DNA of 64,000 nucleotides, from positions 165,322,709 through 165,386,708 of the forward strand of contig CM076997.1 in the NCBI GenBank assembly GCA_039090855.1, given 5' to 3'. The position numbers and the translations under genes were made by a program. Every line of letters starts with the position of its first letter. Position 1 is the first letter of the stretch. Shown piece after piece: positions 1 to 9,430 of this stretch. The notes beneath the pieces were generated by a model that had not been told where the DNA came from, did not search any database, and saw only the letters and a program-made list of their open reading frames with translations. This DNA comes from Macrothele yani. Its lineage: Eukaryota; Arthropoda; Arachnida; Araneae; Macrothelidae.

Positions 1-185
1 CCTGTTAATCCATTTGAACAAAATCTATGCAGACGGTATTTTTTAAGCTTAGAAATTATGGATAAGATAGTAACTTTTGATTAGAGCGTTTTGCATATCT
101 TCCTGCAAAACAAAGTTTAAAACTGTAGTTGTTTCCTATCCATCCATTTCGTGTACAAAAATTTTTAAAATGATTTAGCGAAAAG

Positions 186-1330
186 CCAAAACATTAGGAC
201 CACCTCCTTGCAATGCTGTTTATCCTGCACTTGTTGCGAAATTAGCTATTACCCTGAAATTCATGGATGTTACAAGATTTCAAAAGGTGTCGTGTGATAT
301 CTGGTGCCAACAAGTCACCAAGAAATTCTTTAACTCTCGTAAGTTACTTAGCTGAGCCGCCGCAAATCGAGTTGGCTCCTCCAAGACAAGCAACGGGTAT
401 TCAACTGGATTGATGTCTGACGAATCTGGAAACCAGGACAATACCTGAAAATTCTCATGTTTGGTAAACCATTCTCGAATTATCCTGACAGTGTGGCTTG
501 GCTCATTATCCTGCCGAAAGGAGACACTACTAGAAGGGGATACGTTGCCATGAAAGGATATACCTGATCTGCAGCTATGTTCAGTTAGGTTGTCGGCGCT
601 ATATGTTGTTTCCTGTGCATGATTGTCTGAATCCAGGGTTTCTCAGCAGAACATTGATCAAAGCATTTCACTTCTTCCATCGGCTTGGTTCCTTCCCACG
701 GTGCATCCTGGTGACAACACTTCCTAAGTTGACGACATACATGTATCCGGCCGTCCACATGATGCAACAGGAAACGAGATTAATTCGACCAGAGGACTTC
801 CTACCAATCATTCAAGGTCTAGTTTGGAAGTTTGTAGCCTCTTTCGGCGGTTAACCGATGTTAGCGTGGGCACTCTGAGAGGCCTGCCGCTACGCAGCTC
901 CATTTTCAGCAAGGTTCGATGAACTGTGTGTGTGTTGTGTCACGTTACTCCCATTTCCAGCATTCACATTACTGGCTAGTTGCGCCACAGTATACGGTCT
1001 TGTGCTTCGTATCATACGGGCTGGCTTTCTTTCACCTCTAGAATCAATGCGCAGTGGTCAGCCCATATCTTGCCGAAGCGCACGTAGTTTTTTCTGTCCT
1101 CTGACCATTTTTGAAGGTACTAACTACGACTATGATGAGCACCCAGCAAGACTTACCGTCTAAGAAATGCTCTGATCCAATCGTCTAGCTATTACAATTT
1201 GGCATTTTCCACACTCTTAATTCTGCTGCCTTTCCCATCTGAAGAACAAGAATAACACTGATTAACAGGCCTCAATATCAGCTGTTATTTATACCGCTTC
1301 CCGACATTTACCAGTGCCGTCGTTTACCCG
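186..1330 (-). pseudogene. Decayed Tc1-like (DDE) transposase copy
   Basis: On the minus strand, fragments in several frames resemble a Tc1-like transposase. The order is an HTH-proximal part around 850-930, the HVDGRIHVCRQL motif (usual form: DGR.RVWR) near 740-770, and a C-terminal block near 380-530. That block reads FRQDNEPSHTVRIIREWF followed by a degenerate SPDLNPIE-type segment, so the second catalytic Asp is still visible. Frameshifts and stops break it throughout and no intact start remains. The low-coordinate edge is placed at a sequence resembling a Tc1 terminus. I could not find the matching terminal repeat at the other end, so the upper boundary is approximate. The protein would have cut and pasted the element at TA sites; this copy cannot. 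Confidence 0.7.
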
Positions 1331-1554
1331 CATTTGCTTCGATTTTAATAAATATCATAGATATCGTATAAGGGACTAGATTGGCTGTCTGCTCTGTTGA
1401 GCATACGCTTGCGCTGTGACAACCGTGTAGCCATACTAAGCAGGTCAAGAAGTTGGAGTGGGGTATATGACGAAGGGTAATTTGGACTTTGTTATTGCAT
1501 AAATCGTGGTGAAAGCTTGCTCAGATATAACTCATACTCTAAGAGACGAAAATA

Positions 1555-2892
1555 CAGGGTGTCCGAGAATTATTGGACACATTACAAAATTATGTACACA
1601 AAAAACTACGAGCACTGTCTGAATTTTCTATGTCACTTATTGCTAACACAGTTTCTATATTTTTCTTTTGCAGAATTGTTATTCCCAGAATCCAATAGAT
1701 GGCACTAGGTGTGGCCTGATGAGAAATGTTTGCGAAATGTGCAATCAGTAGCCATGTCATACGTACAGCAGAAGGCGATGTGTGTGTGTGTTATGGCTTG
1801 CGGAATTAAATTCTGTCATTAAAGTTAAAAGACGGTACCGTTTAGAGTATGGTTGCAATCCTCCGTCAACGAATTCAATGAAGCGGTGGATGAAACAGTT
1901 TAAAGAAACTGGCAATGTTTAACATCGTGGAGGAGCTGGTAGGCCTAGCGTCAGCGGTGAGACGGTTGACTAAGTTAATGAAAGTTAACAACGAAGCCCC
2001 AGGAAATCCGTTTGTAAAGCAAGCACAAAACTGTGCATTCCGAAATCGGCAGTTTACGACATCTTGCACAAGGAATTCAAGTTTCATGCTTATAAAATTC
2101 AAATAGTGCAAAAGATGGATGTAAATTATTACACTCTGCGAAACGATTTCGCTGTGCATATGCTGAATCGAGTGGAAAACGACGAAAACTTTCTCAGTAC
2201 TGTAACTTTTAGTAATGAATCCACATTTCATGTATCAGGTATTGTGAATCGTCACAACTGTAGGATATGGGACAGTGAACCGCCTCATGCTGCTATTGAA
2301 CTCGAACGTGATTCTCCAAGAGTTAATGTGTGGTGCGCCCTATCAAAAAGAGAAGTGATTGGCCCCTTCTTCTTCTGCAAAACAACCATAAATGGTGACA
2401 TTTACTTGGATATGCTAGAAAATTTATCTATACCCTAGATCAAAAGATATGACAACGTCGTTTTCCAACAAGACGGCGCGCCTTCGCATTGGTCAACGTG
2501 TGTACGTAAGTGCCTAAATAAGCATTTCCCCAACAGATGGACTGGGCGTGGTGGTTCCGTTCTGTGGCCTCCTCGCTCTCCAGATCTAACTCCATTGGAT
2601 TATTTCATGTGGAAGGATCGTGTCTATCAGACGCCTTGTACTGATTTGCAGGAACTGAAGCAGCGTATCACAGCTGCTATGAATTCCATAACTCCTCAGA
2701 TGCTTGAAAATATATGACATAAAATCGAGTATCGCTTGGACGTACTACGAGCAACCAACCAAGGGATCTCGCATCGAAATTTATTAACTTGTGTAGTTAC
2801 ATTGTAAGTTAGTCCAGTCAGTTTCTTTCTATCTGTTTAATGTTTTGTTTTATATAAATTTGTAATGTGTCCAATAATTCTCGGACACCCTG
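1555..2892 (+). mobile_element. DD41D mariner-like (rosa-type) DNA transposon with perfect TIRs
   Basis: A 1338-bp element bounded by 34-bp perfect terminal inverted repeats starting CAGGGTGTCCGAGAATTATT, with TA on both sides (1553-1554 and 2893-2894). The perfect repeats suggest a fairly recent insertion or strong terminal constraint. The interior encodes a broken transposase (separate entry). Counting codons between the second Asp (QQDGAPSHW) and the third (TPLDYFMW) gives 41 residues. That is the DD41D spacing known for rosa/Visitor-type members of the IS630-Tc1-mariner group. A second, more decayed relative lies at 13665-14600. Confidence 0.93.
1756..2790 (+). pseudogene. Broken DD41D transposase of the 1555-2892 element
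   Basis: A plausible start is the ATG at 1756 (MSYVQQK..., like the usual N-terminus of this family). The frame is lost within about 20 codons, and the N-terminal HTH region continues in another frame (RRYRLEYGCNPPSTNSMKRW around 1830-1890). Stops follow, for example at about 1919. The central region 2064-2438 is open and holds FSNESTFHVSG, where the family normally has FSDE, so the first catalytic Asp is Asn. The second and third Asp are present (QQDGAPSHW near 2470 and PLDYFMW near 2600) but lie after another frame break. This copy cannot make an active enzyme. Confidence 0.88.
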
Positions 2893-3106
2893 TATAATTG
2901 CGCTTACTTATTTGCCTTTTCTCTAATGCCGATAAAAAATATCTTAGAAGGCATTAGTTAGCAAGATAAATTTAAAATTGGTACTTATATGCAAATACTG
3001 AAAATGACTGGAAAACATTTTTATGACTGTAATGAAGGAAAGACTGAAAATAATGAAAAAGCACACGATATATTTGAAATCAGTAAGTTGCTATTAAATC
3101 CAGAAA

Positions 3107-3328
3107 GCCGCCCCGGTGGCGCAGTGGTCTAAGCGATGGCCTCTGATCATTCGTCCGAACGGGGTCCGGGTTCGAATCCCGGTGAGGCATGGATGTTGTG
3201 TTTGTCTTACTGCACTGGCTCTCTCCCTTCCCTGGAACCAGTGACCCTAAATTAGGGACGGGCGACTGCTTATAGCCCATTGAGTTGCTCAAGGTGGTCG
3301 TTAAACCTCCAATCAAAAAAAAAAAAAA
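3107..3328 (+). mobile_element. tRNA-derived SINE, copy 1, with target-site duplication
   Basis: The head carries RNA polymerase III promoter boxes: an A box (TGGCGCAGTGG near 3117) and a B box (GGTTCGAATCC near 3169). The body includes the conserved CCCTAAATTAGGGACGGGCG segment and the 3' end is AACCTCCAATC plus polyA. An 11-bp duplication AAATCCAGAAA flanks it (3096-3106 and 3329-3339), which indicates target-primed reverse transcription by a LINE. Eight other copies occur in this window. It is a retroposon, not a tRNA gene: the tRNA-like part runs straight into an unrelated body and tail. Confidence 0.95.
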
Positions 3329-3339
3329 AAATCCAGAAA

Positions 3340-4335
3340 ACCGTTGATTTAAAACACGAAAAATAATGGCTTCCACATACTTTACATAGGGAAGTTGAAA
3401 TAATGTGAAATTTTTTCCTTGCTAGCTGCTACCTGTGCCGTTCTGAGTCACTTATATGATTTTGCTGAAAAGTATTAATTTTATTAAAGATTTCGATACT
3501 TTGTTATTCACTAAGAACATTTCAGTTTTTAACATTTTTAATTATTTACTAAGGCAAACATGTAACCAAAGCATTTATTTAAAAGAAACTTTAAAATTAT
3601 ATTATATCGCAATAATTTAAAAATAGTGTGATTTTTTTTCTTATAGCGCATATGACGGAATATCGTTTCTTTTGAATTTAAGCCCTGGCCGAATTTGAAA
3701 TGCTGCAATATTTTGCAAGAGCTTTGACATTGTAGTTTGCACTATGGAATATTATTGTTTTTCACCCAAATATTATGACTTCCTCCACTACATCGTCCTA
3801 ACTACTTAGAGTCTGCATATAAATAGCAAATCACAGTACCAAACTCGTGTTCCCTTGACATAATGCAAAGTAGTTTTGCTTAAATGCAGAGCGATGACCC
3901 GCTGAAAATGGCGCCTACATTGTCACGCCTCAAGGGAAGGGTGTCCGATCTAGCTTCTTGTATGTGATATCTGTGATAAAGACCCGCTGGTAATAATGTT
4001 TGGACACTTCGATGTATCTGTATGAAATAATATAATTTTTAATTTGTGTGTAGCTGTGTCAAAAAATTAATGTGTAAATATCCGTATCCAGGCCCACTCA
4101 AAATATTAATGTGTAAAGTTTCGTATATTGCATCCTTCCAGCAGGATAAAGAGTCGAAAATTTATTTGTTTTTATGGTGGCCGTGTGGCCGCAGGTTTCT
4201 CAATAATAAGTTGAGCTGGACACTTGCACACGTCTTGAATGTCGCATAGGCGATGTGCCTTTCCTACGTCGCATGTTCGGTCTCTTCCTTAGAACTGATG
4301 GTTCCAAATTAGTGCCGAGAAACTACAAAGCCGTG
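3340..4335. other. Unassigned AT-rich spacer
   Basis: About 1 kb of AT-rich sequence between two SINE copies. Open frames are short and resemble nothing I recognise. I see no terminal repeats or tandem structure. Confidence 0.5.
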
Positions 4336-4348
4336 CCTGTGGCACAGT

Positions 4349-4571
4349 ATTTTTTTTTTTTTTGATTGGAGGTTTAACGACCACCGTGAGCAACTCAATG
4401 GGCTATAAGCAGTCGCCCGTCCCTAATTTAGGGTCACTGGTTAAAGGGAAGTGAGAGAACCAGTGCCGTAAGACAAACACAACATCCATGCCTCACCGGG
4501 ATTCGAACCCGGACCCCTTTTGGACGAATGATGAAAGGCCATCGCTTAGACAACTGCGCCACCGGGGCGGC
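4349..4571 (-). mobile_element. tRNA-derived SINE, copy 2, with 13-bp target duplication
   Basis: Same family as 3107-3328 in reverse orientation: a polyT run, then GGAGGTTTAACGACCACC, the body, and the B and A boxes in reverse complement at the high-coordinate end. The duplication CCTGTGGCACAGT lies at 4336-4348 and 4572-4584, so both edges are defined. The body has a small change (TTAAAGGGAAGTG where other copies have a CCAGGGAAGGG-type sequence). Confidence 0.95.
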
Positions 4572-4654
4572 CCTGTGGCACAGTTGTCTAATTGCTGACT
4601 TTGTGCTCGTTCTCACAGTAGCGGTATCCCCACCCACTGTAGAAAAAAGAACCC

Positions 4655-6466
4655 AGAAAGATGACACCGAATTTTCGGGTGTAATAAGCACGCCTTTTGA
4701 ATCCGTTCTGACGCAAATTAAATTTGTCAAAGCTATTCAAGAACAATGGAACCGGTATGGAAAACAATAGTATCTGACGGAAGAAAGAAGTTTTTCAATC
4801 GGGTCTTTAATCCCTCAGATATTGGTGTAAACGGAATCTTGAGCATACGAACTCTTAGAAACAGAGTTATCGACAAAAATAAGATGTGACTTTACGTCTC
4901 CTGGTGGGAAAACCATGCATTATTTTAGGAAGAAAGTATTCGCAAAAGGTTTATCCATATGAGCGGTATCGGTCCAAGAAAAAAATATTTAGTCGAGTTT
5001 TCAGGAGCACAGATTTTGCTACAAATACATCAGAAGCAGAAATTAACACTTATTACCCCTGGTGGCCAAACCATTCTTTACACAACAATGGAAATTATGT
5101 GAAAAATATTTTCCATCAAGTCTTGTATACGATACAGGAATAATTTTTCAAATCGGAGTTTTAGGAGCAGAAACGCAATTTAACTTTAAGCGCCCTAGCG
5201 GAAAGTCTTAAATAATTTACGTGAAAATTTTGAATTTATAGGAAAAACATTTCTCATCGGAAACACTATCCAACAACGAATGAATTTTTCAAATTGGACT
5301 TTTAGAAGTAGAGATATTGACAAAAATAAGATATACATCTACGCGCCCTGGCGTAGAAACCATGCATTATTTCAAGAAGAAAGTGTTCCCAAAAGGTTTG
5401 TCGACATAGTAGCATCGGTCCACAAAAGACTTTTTTTTCAATCGAGAATTTAGAAGCTCATATTTTGCTGAAAATACATCAGAAGCGGAAATTAAGGTTT
5501 ACGCCTCCTACTGGCCAAACCATTGTTTTTTTTTACAAAAATTAGAAATTATGTGCAAACAATTTCCCATCAGGAGCTGTATCCGGTGCAGAATGAATTT
5601 TTCAAATCGGATATTTAGAGGCAGAGATATAGGGCAAAACGCAATTTACCTTTACGCCCCCTAGCGGAAAGTCAATGAATTACTTCAAAATTTTGAAATT
5701 ATATGAAAAACATGTCACACGGAAAACACTATCCAACAAAGAAGGAATTTTTCAAATCGGACTCCTAGAAGTATAGATATTGACAAAAATAAGATATGCA
5801 TCCACGACCCCCGGCGGAGAAAATGTGGAATATTTTAGGAAGAAAATATTCCGAAAAGTTTTATCGATGTGATTGGCATCAGTCCAGGAAAAAAAAATTT
5901 TCAATCGATATTTTAGAAGCTCAGATTTTATGGCAAATACATCAGAAGCAAAAATTAACACTTACGCCCCTCGGTGGCCAAAGTATTCTTTACCAAAATT
6001 CGAAATTATATGCAAAATTTTTTCCATTATGACAGGAAACCGCTTAAAAAAAGATTTTTCAAATCGGAGTTTTAGGAGAAGAGTTATCGGAAAAAATGTG
6101 ATTTACTTTTACGCCCCCTAGAGGAAAATCTATGCGTAATTTGAAAATTAAACTATATCTAAAACACTCTTCGCCATAGATGGGATCGAAAGATAAACGA
6201 ATTTTTTCAATCGGATGTTTAGAAGCAAATATGTGGATTAAAACGTAATTTTGAATTCAACATCATCTGCCTAGCTGCAAAATTGTGCATCGTAAAAAAA
6301 AAACGAAATGAAGGATCATTATTTGCATATTTCAAACTTCTGAATGCAAAAATAATTTTTCAAATCTGACTAATAGTTGCAGAGATACCGTGGGTACAGA
6401 AGGACGGACGGACGGACAACCCGATAACAGAAGCATGATCTTTTTTTTACAAAAGACGTGCTAAAA
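4655..6466 (-). mobile_element. Satellite-bearing Helentron/HINE-like non-autonomous element, copy A
   Basis: The same borders occur here and at 19531-22696, so this is a mobile unit, not just a satellite. Read on the minus strand, it starts with AGCACGTCTTTT (6451-6462 in reverse complement), followed by a GTCC-type microsatellite (GGACGGACGGAC on the plus strand near 6405-6417). Then come about nine monomers of about 150 bp, the inverted copy of the terminal 12-mer with one mismatch (4687-4698), and a short hairpin ACACC...GGGTGT (4664-4682) just before the end. Subterminal inverted repeats, an internal microsatellite and minisatellite, and a 3' hairpin beyond the second repeat match the published layout of Helentron-associated interspersed elements such as DINE-1. 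No transposase, Rep or helicase is encoded. The family assignment is inference; the shared borders are observed. Confidence 0.72.
4840..6370. repeat. Trimeric higher-order tandem repeat, copy A
   Basis: Monomers start at recurring TTTTTCAAATCGG-like motifs near 5145, 5284, 5436, 5595, 5745, 5898, 6052, 6199 and 6352, a spacing of about 140-160 bp. Three types alternate. Type a has AGAAGTAGAGATATTGAC and a GCCCCCTGGCG-like end. Type b has AGAAGCTCAGATTTT with AATACATCAGAAGC and CCTGGTGGCC. Type c has CAGAGATATAGGG with CCCCCTAGCGG. The a-b-c order repeats about every 460 bp, roughly three times, and the last two units are divergent. The short ORFs here are by-products of the repeat. Confidence 0.85.
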
Positions 6467-6544
6467 GTGCTTCGAATTGTCCTCTCTCCAATAAATTATT
6501 TTATTTCGGGCGATGATAGCCGTAGGAGTGGTGTTATGGTTTTA

Positions 6545-6785
6545 AAGACACGATAGTTCGAATGTAGTAAATAGTAACACTATACTAGTGATCCGATTTA
6601 TTGGCGTATAGGAAAAAGACGCATAAGCGTTTCCAAGGTTTCGCACATCAACCAGATGGCTTTTTCAAGGAAGTTAGACAGAAACTGCAGTTTCTGATAA
6701 TCGGATCACTAGTACAGTGTCAGTATTTACTACTTAATTGGTGTACTTTTCCTCGTTATCAGTTAGTTCGAATGTATATTTTACG
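6545..6785 (+). repeat. Long-TIR repeat family, arm plus partial opposite arm
   Basis: The segment starts with GTAGTAAATAGTAA and CTAGTGATCCGATTTATTGGCG, continues through TAAGCGTTTCCAAGG and CATCAACCAGATGGC, and then runs into the inverted terminal motif CGGATCACTAGTACAGTG. These motifs recur at 7034-7130, 8204-8390, 12492-12790, 13031-13660, 15832-15890 and 48095-49125, so this is an interspersed family with long inverted arms. This copy appears internally deleted or rearranged. No coding region is seen. Confidence 0.7.
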
Positions 6786-6797
6786 CACATCTCTTTG

Positions 6798-7021
6798 TTT
6801 TTTTTTGTTTTTTTTATTGGAGGTTTAACGACCACCGTGAGCAACTCAATGGGCTATAAACAGTCGCCCGTCCCTAATTTAGGGTCACTGGTTCCAGGGA
6901 AGGGAGAGAGCCAGTGCCATAAGGCAAACACAACATCCATGCCCGAACGGGATTCGAACCCGGACCCCCACGGACGAACGATCAGAGGCCAGCGCCCCAG
7001 ACCACTGCGCTACCGGGGCGG
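6798..7021 (-). mobile_element. tRNA-derived SINE, copy 3, inserted in a long-TIR repeat
   Basis: Reverse-orientation copy of the window's SINE family. The 12-bp duplication CACATCTCTTTG is at 6786-6797 and 7022-7033, so it entered an existing long-TIR repeat. The B box is intact (GATTCGAACCC in reverse). The A-box side is slightly changed (CACTGCGCTACCGG). Confidence 0.95.
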
Positions 7022-7033
7022 CACATCTCTTTG

Positions 7034-7130
7034 GAAAGGAATATTTTTCCTACGCCGATAAATCGGATCACTAGTATAGTTTTACTATTTACTACTAAAT
7101 TGGTGTACTTTTTCTTTTTATCAATTTGTT
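7034..7130 (+). repeat. Long-TIR repeat family, right-arm fragment
   Basis: CCTACGCCGATAAATCGG, then ATCACTAGTATAGTTTTACT and TAATTGGTGTAC, matching the right arm at 49040-49115. It is continuous with the 6545-6785 sequence once the SINE is removed. Confidence 0.65.
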
Positions 7131-7134
7131 TATG

Positions 7135-7965
7135 CTATTCTCCGAGCAATGTGGAACACCTTCAAACTTTTTATACGTCTTCGACTTAAAATGGAGACGG
7201 AACGCTCCCACCTCAACTTTTTAACCGCCAGCAAAACATCGGGCCTAATCCCAAAGTTCCTCAACTTTAAATCAACAGTTAAAGGATCCTGATATAAATA
7301 AATACATCGCTCTTTCCACGTTCCAGAAACACATAGCTACCGAAAAATTGTTTTTCGGTGTAAAGTTAACGCGCTCGGCTAGATATCGAGAATTCCGTGT
7401 ATCATTTCCACGGCGGTGGCTGAAAACAAACAATTTTTCGGTTGCTATGTGTTTCTGGAACGTGGAAAGAGCGATGATGTATTTATTTATTTACTGACAC
7501 CACGTATTTGGTGGATTTTCATAAAGGATCCTGGTTTGACAATAAAAAGGACAAATTTCTTCGTCAGGCTCTGTCACGTATAGTGAATCTGAAAAGAAAG
7601 GACGGCATGTCATTGGAGACCAAGTGCTACACACTGTATATGAAATTGCACGGATTGTGCGACCAGATCACCTTAAACATCTTGACCCTCCGTGTAGATA
7701 TGCTAGTTGAAAAAAATCCAATCTTCCTTATCCTCCACACACAACAAAAACCTGGATTACTTGAGATCATCCCAGACTCCAAAAGCTAAAGATTTCGCAA
7801 TTGCTTTCGTCAATATTTCCAACCGGACGCTTTCCGAAGATGAAACAAAAGTTTTGGAGCTTGGACCAAAATTCTGCGTCTGAACCAGATCGAACCCAGC
7901 GTCGTTTCCGATTTCGAAAGCGTAGTAACGCGAGTTCCAAACGAGGCAGTCTCTGTCTGACTTCC
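7135..7965 (+). pseudogene. Penelope-like element ORF fragment (N-terminal region), interrupted
   Basis: Translation shows RLKMETERSHLNFLTASK with LIPKFLNFKS around 7165-7275, then an insertion (7292-7522), then WFDNKKDKFLRQALSRIVNL from about 7535. Near 7785-7890 it reads DFAIAFVNISNRTLSEDE and TKVLELGPKFC. The pattern 'V.NIS.RTLS..E...L..GPKF' is what I know from the region before the reverse transcriptase of Penelope-like retroelements. Stops follow at about 7890 and a SINE truncates the copy at 7970, so no RT or GIY-YIG endonuclease domain is present. The call rests on remembered motif similarity. Confidence 0.55.
7292..7522. mobile_element. Small foldback/MITE insertion with 11-bp target duplication
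   Basis: A 231-bp insert flanked by AAAGGATCCTG at 7281-7291 and 7523-7533. Its two arms (7294-7354 and 7423-7490) are near-perfect reverse complements, so the insert folds back on itself around a loop of about 68 bp. When the insert and one duplicate are ignored, the reading frame of the surrounding Penelope-like fragment continues, which supports these edges. An 11-bp duplication is long for a Tc1/mariner or hAT element, so the superfamily is open. Confidence 0.8.
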
Positions 7966-7969
7966 TTGA

Positions 7970-8203
7970 GCCACCCCGGAGACGCAGTGGTCTATGCGTT
8001 GGCTTACGACCATTCGTCCGAGATGGGTCTGGGTTCAAATCCCGGAGAGGCATGGTTGTTGTGTTTGTCATACGGCACTGGCTCTCTCCCTTCCCTAGAA
8101 CCAGTGACCCTAAATTAGGGACGGGCGCCTGCATATAGCCCACTGAGTTGCTCAGGGTGGTCATTAAACCACCAATAAAAAAAAAAAAAATAAAAAAATA
8201 AAA
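7970..8203 (+). mobile_element. tRNA-derived SINE, copy 4
   Basis: Head GCCACCCCGGAGACGCAGTG, a B box GGTTCAAATCC with one change, the CCCTAAATTAGGGACGGGCG body and an A-rich tail containing T interruptions. No clear target duplication is visible, so the 3' edge is approximate. It cuts off the Penelope-like fragment. Confidence 0.9.
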
Positions 8204-8390
8204 GCCTCCCCGAAAAAGCCATCTGGTTGATGTGCGAAACTTGGAAACGCTTATCTGTCTTTTTCCTACGCCAATATCGGATCACTAGTATAGTGTTACT
8301 ATCTATTACTTAATTGGTGTACTGTTCCTTGTTGTCACTTAGTTCGAATGTATATTTTTCGCGTATCACCTTGGAAGGGAATCATTCATT
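8204..8390 (+). repeat. Long-TIR repeat family, right arm
   Basis: AAAGCCATCTGGTTGATGTG, GGAAACGCTTATC, CGCCAATATCGGATCACTAG, TAATTGGTGTAC and GTTCGAATGTATATTTTTCG. This is the inverted partner of the arm at 6545-6690, so the 6.5-8.4 kb stretch may be one rearranged long-TIR element carrying the Penelope-like fragment and SINEs. Confidence 0.7.
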
Positions 8391-9168
8391 AATGATAAGA
8401 TTTAGGAAAGCTGTATTATTCTGGCTATGAAATGAGGTTTTTCAAAAGGTTGTTAAGCATCCTACGACTTTCGCGTTGGATTGGCAGCCCAATTAATATT
8501 TTATTAAAGAGAATCGCGCGATTCATGCTTTGAACATAATCCTTTAGGAAATTTCTTTTATTTTGCATCAAGGCTTCTCATGAATGTTTGATTAATGAAA
8601 TATTTTATAGCTGAATTTTGAAGGAAGGTTTTAGTGAAAGTCACATTTTACAATAGCATAGTTCCCGCTTTGATAGTGATGAAAACTCGAGTAAATTATA
8701 TTTTTTTTTGTAGCATTGCCTCGAAAACAAAAAGAAACGTAATGAATATTAAACACAGAAATTCCTGCAGCATGGAAAACATTTTAGTTCTTATGCATGT
8801 ATTAATATTTTACTTCAAACATCACTCATAAAAAAGAAAGAATTCAGCGATTGTAATACTTAGAACAACTGCATGTCAAAAGGTGGCATGCCTACAATGT
8901 CACTTAATCGGTCCAAAGCAACAATATTATCTCACCTAGAGGCTGAATTCGAAAGAAAAATCATTTTCCGCTGTGTAACGTCGACCATGATTAGAACAAC
9001 CTTTTTGTTTTCTCTTTTCGTGATCACAGATTTTCTTCTAACTAAAGTAAGAATATTTTTAGAAAGATCTTTAAAACAAAGGTGGATGCTTATGGTATTA
9101 TATTTTAATTCGATTTATATCATATTATATATGTTATTATATTATATATATTACGTATGGTATTATAT
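8391..9168. other. Unassigned AT-rich spacer
   Basis: No family recognised. The last 60 bp are a TATTATA-rich tract that provided the TA target for the next element. An open frame at 8873-9190 runs into this tract and has no recognisable domain. Confidence 0.5.
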
Positions 9169-9430
9169 TACACTGCCGGACAATTGCTAAGGACGGATGA
9201 CAATAGCAACGATAGCAACCATAAAATGGAAGGCAGGAAAATGTGGAAATTAGCATAAGTGCGGCATACAGTAAGACGTGTTGTGCGTATGCAAATTTTG
9301 GATTGCCGAACTTATTCGTGACGTCATAGCGCTGATAAGAGATATAAAGGATTTGACGCGTAGTGATCGTTGTTGTTCAAACGCAAAGTTGAAATGGAAA
9401 GAATCAATTAACGAACTTGCAATTTTCAGT

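Noticed and set aside
3107..3190. tRNA gene
   Set aside because: The A and B boxes are SINE promoter elements; the head continues into the SINE body and polyA and has flanking target duplications.
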